Position numbers and translations under genes: made by a program. From Planctomycetaceae bacterium (GTDB taxonomy: Bacteria > Planctomycetota > Planctomycetia > Planctomycetales > Planctomycetaceae), in contig PBSL01000012.1 in NCBI GenBank assembly GCA_002726205.1, forward strand, positions 1 to 62,165: a stretch of 62,165 nt of DNA, read 5' to 3'. The notes under the pieces were generated by a model that was not told the origin of the DNA, did not search any database, and worked only from the letters and a program-made list of their open reading frames with translations. Positions 25,736 through 35,865 of the stretch are shown here, one piece after another. Every line of letters begins with the position of its first letter. Within the stretch, counting starts at the first letter, position 1.

Positions 25736-27010
25736 ATGTTCTCGATCATGTCCGGAAAAAAGGGTCCGCGGTTCTGTGATGGACTCACTCGCAGGGATGC
25801 GTTGCAGGTCGGTGCCATGGGCGTCGGCGGATTGACTCTCGGCGAACTGCTGCGTGCCGAGGGGAAATCGGGTACCGGATCGTCTCACAAGTCCCTGATC
25901 AACATTCATCTTGCCGGTGGTCCCTCGCACCTGGACATGTGGGATCTGAACCCCGGAGCGCCGCGAGCATTTCGTGGCGAATTCGAGCCGATTCCGACAA
26001 ACGTTCCCGGACTCGACATCTGCGAGCACTTTCCGATGCTCGCCCATTCCGGCGATAAGTTCTCGGTGATTCGTTCGTTGACCGGTTCGATTTCCGATCA
26101 CAGCGACTATCCGACCCAGACCGGTTTTTCCCGGTCCAACCTGCAGGGACTCGGCGGCCGGCCGTCGATCGGCACCGTGGCGGCCAAGTTGCAGGGGAGT
26201 TCGGGTACCGGAGCCCCTCCGTTCATCGGCTACAACGGTGCCTACACGGGCTTCCTGAGTTCGGTCTACAAGCCGTATCGTCCGCAAGGCGGCGAATTGA
26301 AGTTGAACAAGACGATGACGGCCGGTCGATTGCAGTCGCGGACCGATCTGCTGGTCGGGCTGGATCGCCTCCGTCGCGATGTCGATCATACCGGCCACAT
26401 GCTGGCCCTGGATGCCTACACCCAGCAGGCGGTTGACATCGTGACATCCGGACGCGTCGCCGACGCGCTGGATATGAACACCGAAGACCCCAAGGTTCGC
26501 GAGCGATACGGGAACGACGGCAAGATGTTCCTGACCGCGCGGCGGCTGATCGAAGCCGGCGTCCGCGTTGTGGGCTTCAACTGGGGGAGCTGGGATACCC
26601 ACAGCAACAACTTCAACCACCTGCGTGGTCAGTTGCCCCGATTGGACCGTGCCCTGCACTCTCTGCTGGACGATTTGCACGCCCGTGGGATGGAGAAGGA
26701 CGTCACGGTCGTCGTCTGGGGCGAGTTTGGGCGGACGCCGCGTGTGAACGGAAACAAGGGCGGACGCGATCACTGGACCCAGTTGGCAGGTTGCTTCCTG
26801 GCCGGTGGTGGCATGAAGAACGGCCAGGCAATCGGCACATCGAGCCGTAACGGCGAACGGGCCATCAAACGCCCGGTGCACATCCTCGAAGTCTTCTCGA
26901 CGCTCTATCACAACCTGGGCATCGATGTTCGCACGACGACGATCACCGACCCGGCCGGGCGGCCACAGTACCTGACCGATGGTCGCGAGCCGATCTGGGA
27001 GTTGATCTGA
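25736..27010 (+). CDS. DUF1501 family protein, Tat-exported
   Basis: 424 residues from the ATG at 25736. The leader LTRRDALQVGAMGVGGLTLG is Tat-like. Family blocks in order are [70 protein letters not shown] and GRDHWTQLAGCFLAGGG. These metal-site-like Asp/His blocks relate it to the alkaline phosphatase/sulfatase fold. The activity is unknown. A DUF1549/DUF1553 partner, often adjacent in planctomycetes, is absent here. The CBM9-like gene follows 50 bases downstream on the same strand. Confidence 0.93.
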   Translation: MFSIMSGKKGPRFCDGLTRRDALQVGAMGVGGLTLGELLRAEGKSGTGSSHKSLINIHLAGGPSHLDMWDLNPGAPRAFRGEFEPIPTNVPGLDICEHFPMLAHSGDKFSVIRSLTGSISDHSDYPTQTGFSRSNLQGLGGRPSIGTVAAKLQGSSGTGAPPFIGYNGAYTGFLSSVYKPYRPQGGELKLNKTMTAGRLQSRTDLLVGLDRLRRDVDHTGHMLALDAYTQQAVDIVTSGRVADALDMNTEDPKVRERYGNDGKMFLTARRLIEAGVRVVGFNWGSWDTHSNNFNHLRGQLPRLDRALHSLLDDLHARGMEKDVTVVVWGEFGRTPRVNGNKGGRDHWTQLAGCFLAGGGMKNGQAIGTSSRNGERAIKRPVHILEVFSTLYHNLGIDVRTTTITDPAGRPQYLTDGREPIWELI

Positions 27011-27060
27011 GAGGATCGACGGTCTGAAGCACGGCGAGACGTGCCGTCCGGAGACGTTGA

Positions 27061-28026
27061 ATGACGATTCGACAGCGCCTGGCGGTTGGGCTGGTGTTGC
27101 TGTCGTGTCTGGAGCAGGCCGGCGTATGTGGCCCGCCCCGGTACACGATCCGTCGCGTGACGCGATCGACCGCGCCCAAGATCGACGGGCGTCTTGAGGA
27201 CGCCGCCTGGGAGTCGGCCGCGAGCATGGGGCCGTTCCAATTTGCCTGGTGGAAGCAGGGCAAGAAGGAACAGACCGATGCCCGGATGGTCTGGGACGAC
27301 CAGAATCTTTACGTCGCCTATCGCTGCCGGGATGCTCATGTCTGGGCAGTGTTCACCAAGCACGACGAGCCGGTCTACATGGATGATTGCGTCGAGCTGT
27401 TCACGTCACCTCACGTCGACCATCGCGAGAACTACTTCAACATCGAGATGAACGTCAATGGTGCGATCCTCGATCGTCATCATCCCGAGGGGCCAGGCAA
27501 GAAGCCGCCGACGAACTGGAACTCGCGGGGAATCAGGATCGCGACACGTGTCGATGGAACGCTCAACGATGATTCCGATGTCGACAGGTGCTGGGTCCTC
27601 GAGGTGGCGATTCCGTTCGCCAACTTCCAGGCGGTTGCCCGGCATACCCCTCCAAGAAACGGCGATGTCTGGTATCTGAACCTGAATCGCTGTGGAGGCA
27701 TGACCAACCCGCAGTACAGCCAGTGGTCAAAAGGTGGCACCAAGACACCGAAGTTCCACGTTCCGCGGTATTTCGGGCGGGTCAAGTTTTCGACCCGGTT
27801 GGTGTCTGTCGTCAAGAAAACGACATCCCGCAGCAGACGGATCTTTCGTCAGCTGGGACTGGCCGCATCAGCCGGCCGGCGTGTCGGGGTCGGCGACCAG
27901 GCCGTTGTGTCGCAGCAGCGGTTGCGGGCTGGGTTCACGACCCCGGAAGTCGCGGAACACGTCCATCGGGTGTCGTCCGCCTCCACTGGCCAACACCGTG
28001 TCACGAAACTTCCGACCGGTCGCTGA
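27061..28026 (+). CDS. Secreted CBM9-like carbohydrate-binding protein
   Basis: 321 residues. A signal peptide ends near residue 23 (GLVLLSCLEQAGVCG). The CBM9-like jelly roll spans about 28-250 and contains PKIDGRLEDAAWESA, DQNLYVAYRCRD, DCVELFTSP and GDVWYLNLNRCGG. Such domains bind terminal sugars and often occur alone in planctomycetes. After about residue 250 (VKFSTRLV) the family ends, but the frame continues for 70 residues of basic low-quality sequence that overlap the convergent M3 peptidase gene by 159 bases. Loss of the original stop codon, or a sequence error near 27800, would explain this tail. Confidence 0.8.
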   Translation: MTIRQRLAVGLVLLSCLEQAGVCGPPRYTIRRVTRSTAPKIDGRLEDAAWESAASMGPFQFAWWKQGKKEQTDARMVWDDQNLYVAYRCRDAHVWAVFTKHDEPVYMDDCVELFTSPHVDHRENYFNIEMNVNGAILDRHHPEGPGKKPPTNWNSRGIRIATRVDGTLNDDSDVDRCWVLEVAIPFANFQAVARHTPPRNGDVWYLNLNRCGGMTNPQYSQWSKGGTKTPKFHVPRYFGRVKFSTRLVSVVKKTTSRSRRIFRQLGLAASAGRRVGVGDQAVVSQQRLRAGFTTPEVAEHVHRVSSASTGQHRVTKLPTGR

Positions 28027-29997
28027 GACGGCCTGCTCGTTGTCGAGGCCAGCGTCCTCGAAGGCGCTGAAGGCGTCGGCGCTGAGAACCTCGGCCCACT
28101 TGTAGCTGTAGTACCCGGCGGCATAGCCGCCAGCAAAGATGTGCTGGAACGCGCACAACGAGCGATCTTCGGGCAGCGGTTCGAGTACCGAGGTGAGGCG
28201 GGCGATTCGTTGTTTGACGTCGCGGACGGTTTCGCTGCCGGAGGGATCGTACTGGTGATGCAGCTGCATGTCGACCATGCCGAAGTTCAACTGTCTGAGC
28301 ATCAGCGAGCCGGCTCGAAACGTCCGGGCCCGGCAGAGCTTCTCGAACAGATCCTCGGGCAGCACCTCGCCGGTTTCGAAATGCCTGGCGATGCCCAGCA
28401 GTGTGGGGCGGTGGTAACACCAGTTTTCCATGAACTGGCTGGGTAACTCGACGGCATCCCACTCGACGCCGTTGATGCCCGAAGCATCCGGGTAGTCGAC
28501 GATCGTTAGCATGTGTTGCAACCCGTGGCCGAATTCGTGGAACAGCGTCTCGACTTCCCGGAAGGTCATCAACGACGGGCGTGTGCCGACGGGCGGTGTG
28601 CCGTTGCAGATCAGGTGAGCGACTGGCAACTGCAGTTTTGCGTCGACGCGGCGGCGGGCGAGGCATTCGTCCATCCAGGCCCCTCCCCGCTTGTTCTCGG
28701 GGCGAGAATACGGATCGAGATAGAACGCGGCAATCGGTGCACCATTGTCATCGTGAACACGGAAGAAACGGACATCGGCGTGCCATTTCGGTGCCTCGCC
28801 GTCGGCCGGCTCGACGCTGATTCCAAACAGGCGGCCGACGAGCGCAAACAGGCCATCGAGCACCCGTTCCAAGGGAAAATAGGGCCGCAACTGCTCGTCG
28901 GTCATGTCGAACCGTTCTTCCCTGAGCCGTTCGGACCAGAAGGCCTGGTCCCAGTGGTTGAGCGGTTGTTGCTGGCCGTGGGCTGTGGCCAGTGAACGCA
29001 GGTCCTCGAGGTCGTCCAGGCCGGCCTGCCAGGAAGCGTCCCGGAGCAGTTGGAACATCGATTCGACCGACGGCACATCGGCCATCTTCGTGACCACGCT
29101 CATCTCGGCAAACGAGGTGAAGCCCAACAGTCCAGCGCGTTCGCGGCGAAGTTGCAGAATTTCATCGATCAACGGGGCATTGTCGAGTTCTGCGCTCGAG
29201 GCGCGGGTGACATAGGCCAGGTAGAGACGTTCGCGAAGATCGCGATTGCGGCAGTGTTGCAGAAACGGCATCGCGCTGGGCACATCGAGTGTAAACCGCC
29301 ACGGTCCGGTCTCGGGATCCCCGTCTCCAGCCTGGTCTTGGGCCTGGTCTTGGGCCTGGTTGTTGAAGGACTGCGAGGCCAGCTGCTTGAGGGTGTCGGG
29401 CATTTCCGCGACGTCGGTGGGATCGTCGAGGATCAGATCCCAGGCCTTGGTCGCGTCGAGGACGTGGTTCGAAAACTCGGTACTCAGCTGAGAGAGCCGG
29501 GTAGCAATCTCGTTGAATCGTTGCTGGTCGTCCTCGGACAATGCGATTCCCGCGAGTTCTGCATCGCGAATCCGGTCGTCGATGATCCGTTGCTGTGTTT
29601 CGCTGAGACCGTCCCAGTCGGGTCCGTCGCGAAGCGCCTTCAGTGCCTGGTAGACCGGACGGCTCTGGCGGATCCTCAATCCCAGTGCCACCACGTCTGG
29701 CAGGACCGATTCATGAGCCTCGCGAAGTTCCTCGGAATTGGCGACACCCAGCAGGTGAGAAACCGGGGACCAGGAACGTTCCCAGACACGGCCGAGCTCT
29801 TCAAGGGCCCCGATCGTGTTTTCCCATGTCGGCGGCGAGGCATCCTGCAGGATCTGCTCGATTGTCTGGATTCCCGAAGTCGTTCGCTCGAGGATGTGGC
29901 GAACGGCCGGTTCGACGTGCTCGGCTCGGATCCGGTCAAATGGAGGTAATCCCTCGATGGTCAGCAGCGGGTTGTCAGGGGAGTGAGCATCGGTCAT
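27868..29997 (-). CDS. M3 family metallopeptidase, oligopeptidase A-like
   Basis: 709 residues from the ATG at 29997. The zinc motif HEFGH lies at 487-491, preceded by VETLFHEFG and followed by GLQHMLTIVDYPDASG. The third ligand Glu is expected in WDAVELPSQF, a family block. The N-terminal two thirds is the long helical region that forms the substrate channel, starting with NPLLTIEGLPPFDRIRAEHV as in PrlC/OpdA-type enzymes. No signal peptide is seen, so it is probably cytoplasmic and cleaves short peptides or degraded leader peptides. A short QDQAQDQAGD low-complexity segment lies in the middle. An upstream open frame to 30474 is unrelated. Confidence 0.9.
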   Translation of the reverse strand: MTDAHSPDNPLLTIEGLPPFDRIRAEHVEPAVRHILERTTSGIQTIEQILQDASPPTWENTIGALEELGRVWERSWSPVSHLLGVANSEELREAHESVLPDVVALGLRIRQSRPVYQALKALRDGPDWDGLSETQQRIIDDRIRDAELAGIALSEDDQQRFNEIATRLSQLSTEFSNHVLDATKAWDLILDDPTDVAEMPDTLKQLASQSFNNQAQDQAQDQAGDGDPETGPWRFTLDVPSAMPFLQHCRNRDLRERLYLAYVTRASSAELDNAPLIDEILQLRRERAGLLGFTSFAEMSVVTKMADVPSVESMFQLLRDASWQAGLDDLEDLRSLATAHGQQQPLNHWDQAFWSERLREERFDMTDEQLRPYFPLERVLDGLFALVGRLFGISVEPADGEAPKWHADVRFFRVHDDNGAPIAAFYLDPYSRPENKRGGAWMDECLARRRVDAKLQLPVAHLICNGTPPVGTRPSLMTFREVETLFHEFGHGLQHMLTIVDYPDASGINGVEWDAVELPSQFMENWCYHRPTLLGIARHFETGEVLPEDLFEKLCRARTFRAGSLMLRQLNFGMVDMQLHHQYDPSGSETVRDVKQRIARLTSVLEPLPEDRSLCAFQHIFAGGYAAGYYSYKWAEVLSADAFSAFEDAGLDNEQAVSATGRKFRDTVLASGGGRHPMDVFRDFRGREPSPQPLLRHNGLVADPDTPAG

Positions 29998-30168
29998 TGC
30001 GTTGACTCGCAGACAAGAGTGTTCGGAAGTGCCGTCATGTTGGCGGGCCGAGCGAACGGTATCAAGCAGTCGGGCGCGCTTGACTGGTCGTAAGGTTGTG
30101 GCACAGTACAGACGGTTTGCTGAAAACGCGTACAGATTCCACCTCCAACCCTGACCGGATGACACCCC

Positions 30169-31185
30169 ATGAAAGTCTCGAAGCACACTGCAATCGGCTT
30201 CTCCTGTGCCCTGATCGTCGTCTCGACGATCTGTCTGAACGCTCCTGCCGCCGAGAAGAACGTTTCGGCCAAGCACAAGATGACTCTCACCGATATCGAG
30301 CGGCAATTGAAGGTGCTGTCGAACTGGCATCGCTGGGGGCAGAACGACCAGCTGGGAGCGATCAATCTGATCACACCGAGAACCCGGCGCCGGGCGGCTC
30401 GACTGGTCCGCCGTGGTGTTACCGTTTCGCTGGCGAGAGTTGCCGAGGAGGTTGAAGCGGCCGACAATCCGCAACCATTTGAGCAGAAGATGCTAGAGAT
30501 CGGTCGCACACCGGGAGTGCCCTGGGCGGTCGATAACTACAGTGTCGCCTATCACGGTTACGCCCACACGCATATGGATTCTCTGTGCCACCTGTTTTTC
30601 CGGGGACGACTCTACAACGGTTTCACGCACGACGACGTCACCGAAAAGGGCGCGTCGAGATTGAGCATCCACAATCTGCGGCACGGGATCTTCACCCGCG
30701 GAATCCTGGTCGACATTCCTCGCCTGAAAGGGAAAAAGTGGTTGGAGCCGGGCGAAGCCATTTTTCCGGAAGATCTTGACGCCTGGGAAAAGAGAGCTGA
30801 CGTGAAGATCCGTTCCGGCGATGTCGTGTTTTTCCGCACCGGTCGTTGGGCACGTCGCGATGCCAAGGGGCCTTGGGACGTGAAAGAACAAGGCCTGGCC
30901 GGATTACACGCGTCGTGCTGTGCGTGGTTGAAGAAACGTGACATCGCCATGGTGGGCAGTGATGCCGCCAGTGATGTGATGCCGTCTCGGATCGAGGGCA
31001 TCACTCACCCGGTGCATCTGTTGCTGTTGCACGCCATGGGAGTGCACATCTTCGACAACTGCGACCTCGAGGACCTTGGAGTGGCCTGTCAGAAATTCGA
31101 GCGCTGGGAATTCCTGTTGACCGCGTCGCCGATCCCCGTGGAGGGAGGGACGGGGTCTCCGCTGAACCCGATTGCCGGTTTCTAG
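30169..31185 (+). CDS. Cyclase family protein (kynurenine formamidase-like metal hydrolase)
   Basis: 338 residues. A signal peptide or membrane anchor lies at 9-28 (IGFSCALIVVSTICLNAPAA). The family motif HTHMDSLCH at 133-141 corresponds to HxGTHxDxPxH, whose His and Asp residues bind the metal. WGQNDQLGAINLITP and the later GSDAASDVMPSR are typical of the longer cyclase-family enzymes. Members include arylformamidases and other amidohydrolases, so the substrate cannot be set. The export signal makes a role in tryptophan breakdown less likely. It is divergent from the M3 peptidase gene. Confidence 0.87.
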   Translation: MKVSKHTAIGFSCALIVVSTICLNAPAAEKNVSAKHKMTLTDIERQLKVLSNWHRWGQNDQLGAINLITPRTRRRAARLVRRGVTVSLARVAEEVEAADNPQPFEQKMLEIGRTPGVPWAVDNYSVAYHGYAHTHMDSLCHLFFRGRLYNGFTHDDVTEKGASRLSIHNLRHGIFTRGILVDIPRLKGKKWLEPGEAIFPEDLDAWEKRADVKIRSGDVVFFRTGRWARRDAKGPWDVKEQGLAGLHASCCAWLKKRDIAMVGSDAASDVMPSRIEGITHPVHLLLLHAMGVHIFDNCDLEDLGVACQKFERWEFLLTASPIPVEGGTGSPLNPIAGF

Positions 31186-31217
31186 GATCGAAATCGGGTC
31201 GGCGGCCATGAGAAAGC

Positions 31218-31232
31218 GACCGGGTGTCGGTC
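31218..31232. terminator. Short hairpin between convergent cyclase and typA genes
   Basis: A 5-bp stem (GACCG / CGGTC) with a 5-base loop lies in the 55-base gap between two convergent stop codons. It lacks a T-tract, so a terminator role is possible but weakly supported. Confidence 0.25.
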
Positions 31233-31240
31233 CCCGAAGG

Positions 31241-33058
31241 TCAACGGTTCCCCAGCGGGTTTCGCTTGCGGGCGTTTTCGGTCAGGTGGATCTTCCGCAG
31301 CCTGATCGCTCCAGGGGTGATTTCGACATATTCATCCTGTTCGATGTACTCGAGCGCCGCCTCGAGAGTGATCTCTCGCGGAGGTTTGAGCATGATATTG
31401 TCGTCGGCACCGGCAGCCCGGATGTTGGTCAGCTTTTTTTCCTTGGTGGGATTAACCACCATGTCGTTGTCACGGGAATTTTCGCCGACGATCATCCCTT
31501 CATAGACCACGTCGCCGGGAGCCACGAACAATTCGGAGCGTTCCTGCAGTTTCCAGATCGCGTATCCAACGGCGTGCCCGGGCGATTGGGAAACCAGGAC
31601 ACCGGCCTTTCGCCTGGGGACCTCGCCATCGCACTTGCGGTAGGCATCGAACCGGTGATGCATGACTGCCTCGCCACGGGTTGCATTCAGTAGTCGGGTC
31701 CGCAGGCCGATCAGGCCCCGGGCGGGGATCGAGAACTCGATGTGAGTCTGGGAACCGGGTCCGGGCAGCATTTCGAGCACCTGCCCTCTTCGCGTCCCCA
31801 CCAGTTCCATGACCGGGCCCACGTCGTTGGGTGGAACATCGACTTCGAGCCGCTCAAACGGTTCATGCCAGCTCCCGTCGATCTCGCGTCGGATCACCTC
31901 GGGTTTGCCGATCGAAAGCTCGTAGCCCTCGCGTCTCATTTGCTCGACCAGGATCGAGAGGTGCAGGATTCCGCGTCCCGAGACCTTGAAAGTGTCCTTC
32001 ACCTCGGATTCCTCCACCCGCAGCGCAACGTTGGACTTCAATTCTCGGAACAATCGATCTCGCAAGTGCCGACTGGTTACGAATTGTCCTTCCTGGCCGG
32101 CCAAGGGCGAAGTATTGGTGGTGAAGAGCATCGAAAGCGTCGGTTCGTCAACGGCAAGTCGAGGCAACGCGATCGGGTTGTCCGGATCAGCGACCGTGTC
32201 ACCGATGGCTGGTTCTTCGAGCCCGACGATGGCGACAATGTCACCGGCATGGGCCTCGTCAACAGCTCGCCGACCCAGTGCGTCGAAAAGTTCCAGGCGC
32301 GTGATATCTCCCCGCGTCGATTCCCCGTGTTCCTTGAGCACCACGACTTGCTGCCCGCCGGCGAGGCTGCCCGACGTGATCCGGCCGATCACGATCGATC
32401 CCACATACTCGGACCACTCGATCGTGGTCACCCGCAGTTGCGTCGGCCCGTCGAGATCATCGTGTGGAGAAGGCACGTGGTCATAAATCAACTCGAGCAA
32501 CGGCTTGATGGTGCCCGTGCGATCGGAGGGATTGTGCGATGCGTAGCCGTCGCGGGCGCTGGAAAAGATGTAGGGGAAATCCAACGTTGCATCATCGGCT
32601 CCGAGATCCACCATCAGGTCGAAGGTCTCCGAGAGGACTTCTTCGGGACGGCTGTCAGGGCGATCGACTTTGTTGATTACCACCAGCGGTTGCAGACCCC
32701 TTTGCATCGCCTTCTGCAGGACGAATCGAGTCTGGGGGCGCGGACCTTCGAAAGCATCGACCAGCAGGAGGACCCCGTCGGCCATCTGCAGCACCCGCTC
32801 GACCTCTCCACCGAAATCAGCATGGCCGGGCGTGTCGATGATGTTGATCGTCACATCCCGATAGGGCAGCGCGATGTTCTTGGAGAGGATCGTGATGCCG
32901 CGTTCGCGTTCCAGATCATTGGAATCGAGAATCAGGTCTTCGGACAACTGACCCTTGCGGAACTGTCCACTCTGTCGCAGCAGGCAATCCACCAGGCTGG
33001 TCTTGCCGTGATCGACATGTGCAATGATCGCGATGTTGCGCAGGTCGGTCCGCGGCAT
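31241..33058 (-). CDS. typA: Ribosome-associated GTPase TypA/BipA
   Basis: 605 residues, the usual length. The GTPase domain begins [17 protein letters not shown] (G1), followed by the ERGITI switch I segment, [12 protein letters not shown] (G3) and [14 protein letters not shown] (G4). Translation-factor domain II follows. The BipA-specific C-terminal part is recognised by MFEKR-less but conserved [18 protein letters not shown] and the final [14 protein letters not shown] segment. TypA binds the 70S ribosome and supports 50S assembly and growth under cold or stress. It is transcribed alone, with a 371-base divergent gap upstream. Confidence 0.95.
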   Translation of the reverse strand: MPRTDLRNIAIIAHVDHGKTSLVDCLLRQSGQFRKGQLSEDLILDSNDLERERGITILSKNIALPYRDVTINIIDTPGHADFGGEVERVLQMADGVLLLVDAFEGPRPQTRFVLQKAMQRGLQPLVVINKVDRPDSRPEEVLSETFDLMVDLGADDATLDFPYIFSSARDGYASHNPSDRTGTIKPLLELIYDHVPSPHDDLDGPTQLRVTTIEWSEYVGSIVIGRITSGSLAGGQQVVVLKEHGESTRGDITRLELFDALGRRAVDEAHAGDIVAIVGLEEPAIGDTVADPDNPIALPRLAVDEPTLSMLFTTNTSPLAGQEGQFVTSRHLRDRLFRELKSNVALRVEESEVKDTFKVSGRGILHLSILVEQMRREGYELSIGKPEVIRREIDGSWHEPFERLEVDVPPNDVGPVMELVGTRRGQVLEMLPGPGSQTHIEFSIPARGLIGLRTRLLNATRGEAVMHHRFDAYRKCDGEVPRRKAGVLVSQSPGHAVGYAIWKLQERSELFVAPGDVVYEGMIVGENSRDNDMVVNPTKEKKLTNIRAAGADDNIMLKPPREITLEAALEYIEQDEYVEITPGAIRLRKIHLTENARKRNPLGNR

Positions 33059-33429
33059 GAATGGGTCCGATTCAGAAGGTCGGTGTTCGAAGAGGAGAGA
33101 ATTATGGATATCGGTCCCGGAATGAGCAACAGCGGTTCAACAGTGCCGAAGCCACGATTTTCGGTGCAATCGCGAGATTTCACAAAAAGGGCAAATCAGC
33201 ATTGTTCGGGTCGACACGGCAAACTGGGCTGTTCGGTTCAACCCCGACGAATGCCAGAACCGATAAAGGTCGTACCGTACGGCGGAATGCGTCGTCGGCG
33301 GGGAGTGCGAAATGCTCTTCAGTGGAGCGGTTCAGAGGGAGTACGTCGAGGGCTTGGTCAGCGATTGGAACGACGGCCACGCTCGCTCGGCGGAAGGTAT
33401 CAACAACTACAACTGCGGGGGGCAGCCCG
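33059..33429. other. 371-base divergent gap between typA and the basic repeat protein
   Basis: The plus-strand frame of the downstream gene is open through this gap, but its codons give no signal peptide or family match until the ATG at 33430. The region presumably holds the promoters of both genes. No clear -35/-10 pair or RNA structure was recognised. Confidence 0.45.
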
Positions 33430-35865
33430 ATGCGACCGACTGGAATTCGGTTCATCCTGGTATCGGCAACCATCAGCCTCGTCACTGCGTTGACGTGGAC
33501 CGGTGTTGCGGCCATGACGAGTGATCAAGTCTCGATCAAGCAACTCATGGTGTCGGCAGAGCGTTTCGAACGCCAGGGACAGCTCGAGAAAGCGGCGGAA
33601 GTCTACGCCACGGTCTTGAAACGAGAGCCCGATCACAAGGCGGCCAGCGAACGCTTGGCGTCGATCGCGAAGGCGAAACGTCCAAACGCTCAGGTCGTAG
33701 CGGTGCCTTCGAAAGAGAATTCCGGCAAGAAGTCGGAGCCGCGAAAGGCCGTGGACCTTGGCACGGTGGCCTCGAAGACACGGGCCGCTTTGGCAAAGAT
33801 TCCGAGGCCCGGATTGCCTAAGGTCTCGTTGCCGTCATTCTTGCGTCGAGGGAAGCCAGAAGTGGCTACGAAGACGCCCGCGGCCGGAACTGCAAGAAAA
33901 ACAACCAGCGACGCGCCAAAATCAGTGAAACAGGAGTCGAAGCCCAAAAAGGTCATCGATTTCAAAGAGGTGGCATCGAAGACACGATCGGCGTTGAAAA
34001 AGATCCCAACGCCGACATTGCCGAAGTTGTCTCTACCGGCGTTTGGGGGCCGCGGAAAAGGCTCCGAGACGACCGTAACCAGGCCCACGCCCGATGCGAC
34101 GGAAAAGGCTGCGGAGAAGAAAGCCAAACCGAAGGCGAGAAAGGCTCTGAATTTCGGGGAAGTGGCAACCAAGACGCGATCCGCCCTGCGTAAGATCTCG
34201 GTACCGCGTTTGCCAACAGTCTCCCTACCGGCCTTCGCCCGTCGAAAGAATGAGCCGAAAAGTACCACGACGCCCGCGGTGGAGCCTGCAAAGCCGGTCA
34301 AGAGTGCCTCTCCTCGAAAGACGAACAAGAAATCAGTGCAGAAGACTCGCACCCGCGAGACGACCAGTCGCAGTGAAACACGCGGAGCGAACCTTTATGA
34401 GCGGTTGAGGAACGATTCCTCAGTCAGTCGATTCAATGATCTGACCTCGCGAAGACTGAAATCCTTACGACCGTCTTTCATGAGAGCCACGCCTCCGCGT
34501 CGCCGCCGGATACGATCCCGCAAAACCGGCATGTTGATGATGCCGATTCAAAAGCCCAAGCCGATCGTCTCGCGGGAACGAAAAACAATCGACCCGAGTG
34601 TCGTTCAGGAAAAGACTCGAAAGGCGATTACGAAGATCACACCGAACGTCGCACGACTGACTCCGAAACTGCCGAAACTACCATCGCTGAGAAAGATGAC
34701 CCCGAAGGTTCCCTCGATTCCAGCCCTCAGCAGGGCCCTCGGAAAGCCCGCGGCGGTGACATCACCTAAGCGACAGGTCCTCGACCGGAAGCAGGTCCAG
34801 GCAAAGACACGCCAGGCAATCAAGAAGATCGTGCCGGCGATCCGAAAAGTGACGCCGGGCGTACCCAAACTTCCAGCGATTACTGAGGCGGTTTCGCTCC
34901 CGAAGAAGCAGGCTTCGCGGAAGGCAGACGCATCGAAAGAACCTCTGCCGTCGATCAACGAGAGAGCCCGACGATTGGTTGACAGTGCGAAGGCATCCCT
35001 GAAGAAGATGCAGGCGAAGCGGCCCGGGAAGATCAGCGATCCCAAGAAGAAATCGCCGATCTGGCCGCAGTTGCAATTGGCGCTGCGAACGACACGAGAG
35101 AATCTTGTGCGCAAGGTGGTCCCCGTTCCCAAGGCGCCGCTCTCGGTACTGGTCGAGAACACCAAACCCAAGCCGACGATTCCGATGGAGAGCAAGACCG
35201 ATAAGACAGTCGGCGAATCGAGGAATAAGGGTGCCGTGAAAGAAGCGAAGACGCCGGTGCGGACGGTGGCGGTGGAAAAGACCGAAGCCCGTCCGTCACT
35301 GACACAGGCGGAACGGATCAGGCTTGCCGGTCAGCAACTGGGTGCCGATGAGACGGATTTCCATGCAACGACGGTCCTGATCGAAAGTCTTTCTTCACGG
35401 AAGGAAGACAACGTCGAGTTGGCCGCCTACCTGTTGGGGATCTACCAACCGAGTGACAAGAGGGTAGTGACGGCACTCAGGAGCCGTCTGGAGACGACTC
35501 GGGGCCACGTGAGGGTTCACGTGGCAGAAGCTTTGCTGAGAAATGATCACGAAAATCCCCAGGCGATCGAGGTCTTGATTTCGCAGTTGCGGTCAGGAAC
35601 GCGACGAATGCAGATGATGTCGGCCCTGGCGATGCATGCGGCCGAAGGTGCTCAAAGGCGACGGTGCGTCGCGGCGTTGATTGTTGCCCTTGCGGACGAT
35701 GATGCGAATGTCCGTGCGGCGGCGGCGGCGGCGGTTGGCGGGTTTGGAGCCGATGCGGTGCAAGCCGCACCGGCACTCAAGAAACTGGCCAAGGACGGAA
35801 ATGCCGACACCGCCCGAGTCGCCGGTGTGGCGCTGCGGTGTGTTTTGGGTGAACCCGTCAAGTAA
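33430..35865 (+). CDS. Exported highly basic repeat protein with TPR-like start and HEAT-like end
   Basis: 811 residues from the ATG at 33430, which has a G-rich stretch upstream. Residues 1-28 are a signal peptide (FILVSATISLVTALTWTGVAA). Residues 37-75 form a TPR-like pair (AERFERQGQLEKAAEVYATV). A module with KTRxALxKI followed by LPKxSLP recurs at about 106, 174 and 238, with longer variants at 385 and 448 and more distant copies near 510 and 545. The linkers are rich in Lys, Arg, Pro and Thr, so the charge is very positive. Residues 625-805 are HEAT-like helical repeats (RVVTALRSRLETTRGHVRVH, ALIVALADDDANVRAAAAAA). No known family covers the repeats. Binding to an acidic polymer outside the membrane is a guess. 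Confidence 0.72.
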   Translation: MRPTGIRFILVSATISLVTALTWTGVAAMTSDQVSIKQLMVSAERFERQGQLEKAAEVYATVLKREPDHKAASERLASIAKAKRPNAQVVAVPSKENSGKKSEPRKAVDLGTVASKTRAALAKIPRPGLPKVSLPSFLRRGKPEVATKTPAAGTARKTTSDAPKSVKQESKPKKVIDFKEVASKTRSALKKIPTPTLPKLSLPAFGGRGKGSETTVTRPTPDATEKAAEKKAKPKARKALNFGEVATKTRSALRKISVPRLPTVSLPAFARRKNEPKSTTTPAVEPAKPVKSASPRKTNKKSVQKTRTRETTSRSETRGANLYERLRNDSSVSRFNDLTSRRLKSLRPSFMRATPPRRRRIRSRKTGMLMMPIQKPKPIVSRERKTIDPSVVQEKTRKAITKITPNVARLTPKLPKLPSLRKMTPKVPSIPALSRALGKPAAVTSPKRQVLDRKQVQAKTRQAIKKIVPAIRKVTPGVPKLPAITEAVSLPKKQASRKADASKEPLPSINERARRLVDSAKASLKKMQAKRPGKISDPKKKSPIWPQLQLALRTTRENLVRKVVPVPKAPLSVLVENTKPKPTIPMESKTDKTVGESRNKGAVKEAKTPVRTVAVEKTEARPSLTQAERIRLAGQQLGADETDFHATTVLIESLSSRKEDNVELAAYLLGIYQPSDKRVVTALRSRLETTRGHVRVHVAEALLRNDHENPQAIEVLISQLRSGTRRMQMMSALAMHAAEGAQRRRCVAALIVALADDDANVRAAAAAAVGGFGADAVQAAPALKKLAKDGNADTARVAGVALRCVLGEPVK

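Noticed and set aside
29998-30474. Upstream extension of the M3 peptidase frame
   Set aside because: The family begins at the ATG at 29997; the extension has no family match and runs antisense into the cyclase gene.
33061-33429. N-terminal extension of the basic repeat protein
   Set aside because: The added residues have no domain character, and the signal peptide begins at the ATG at 33430.
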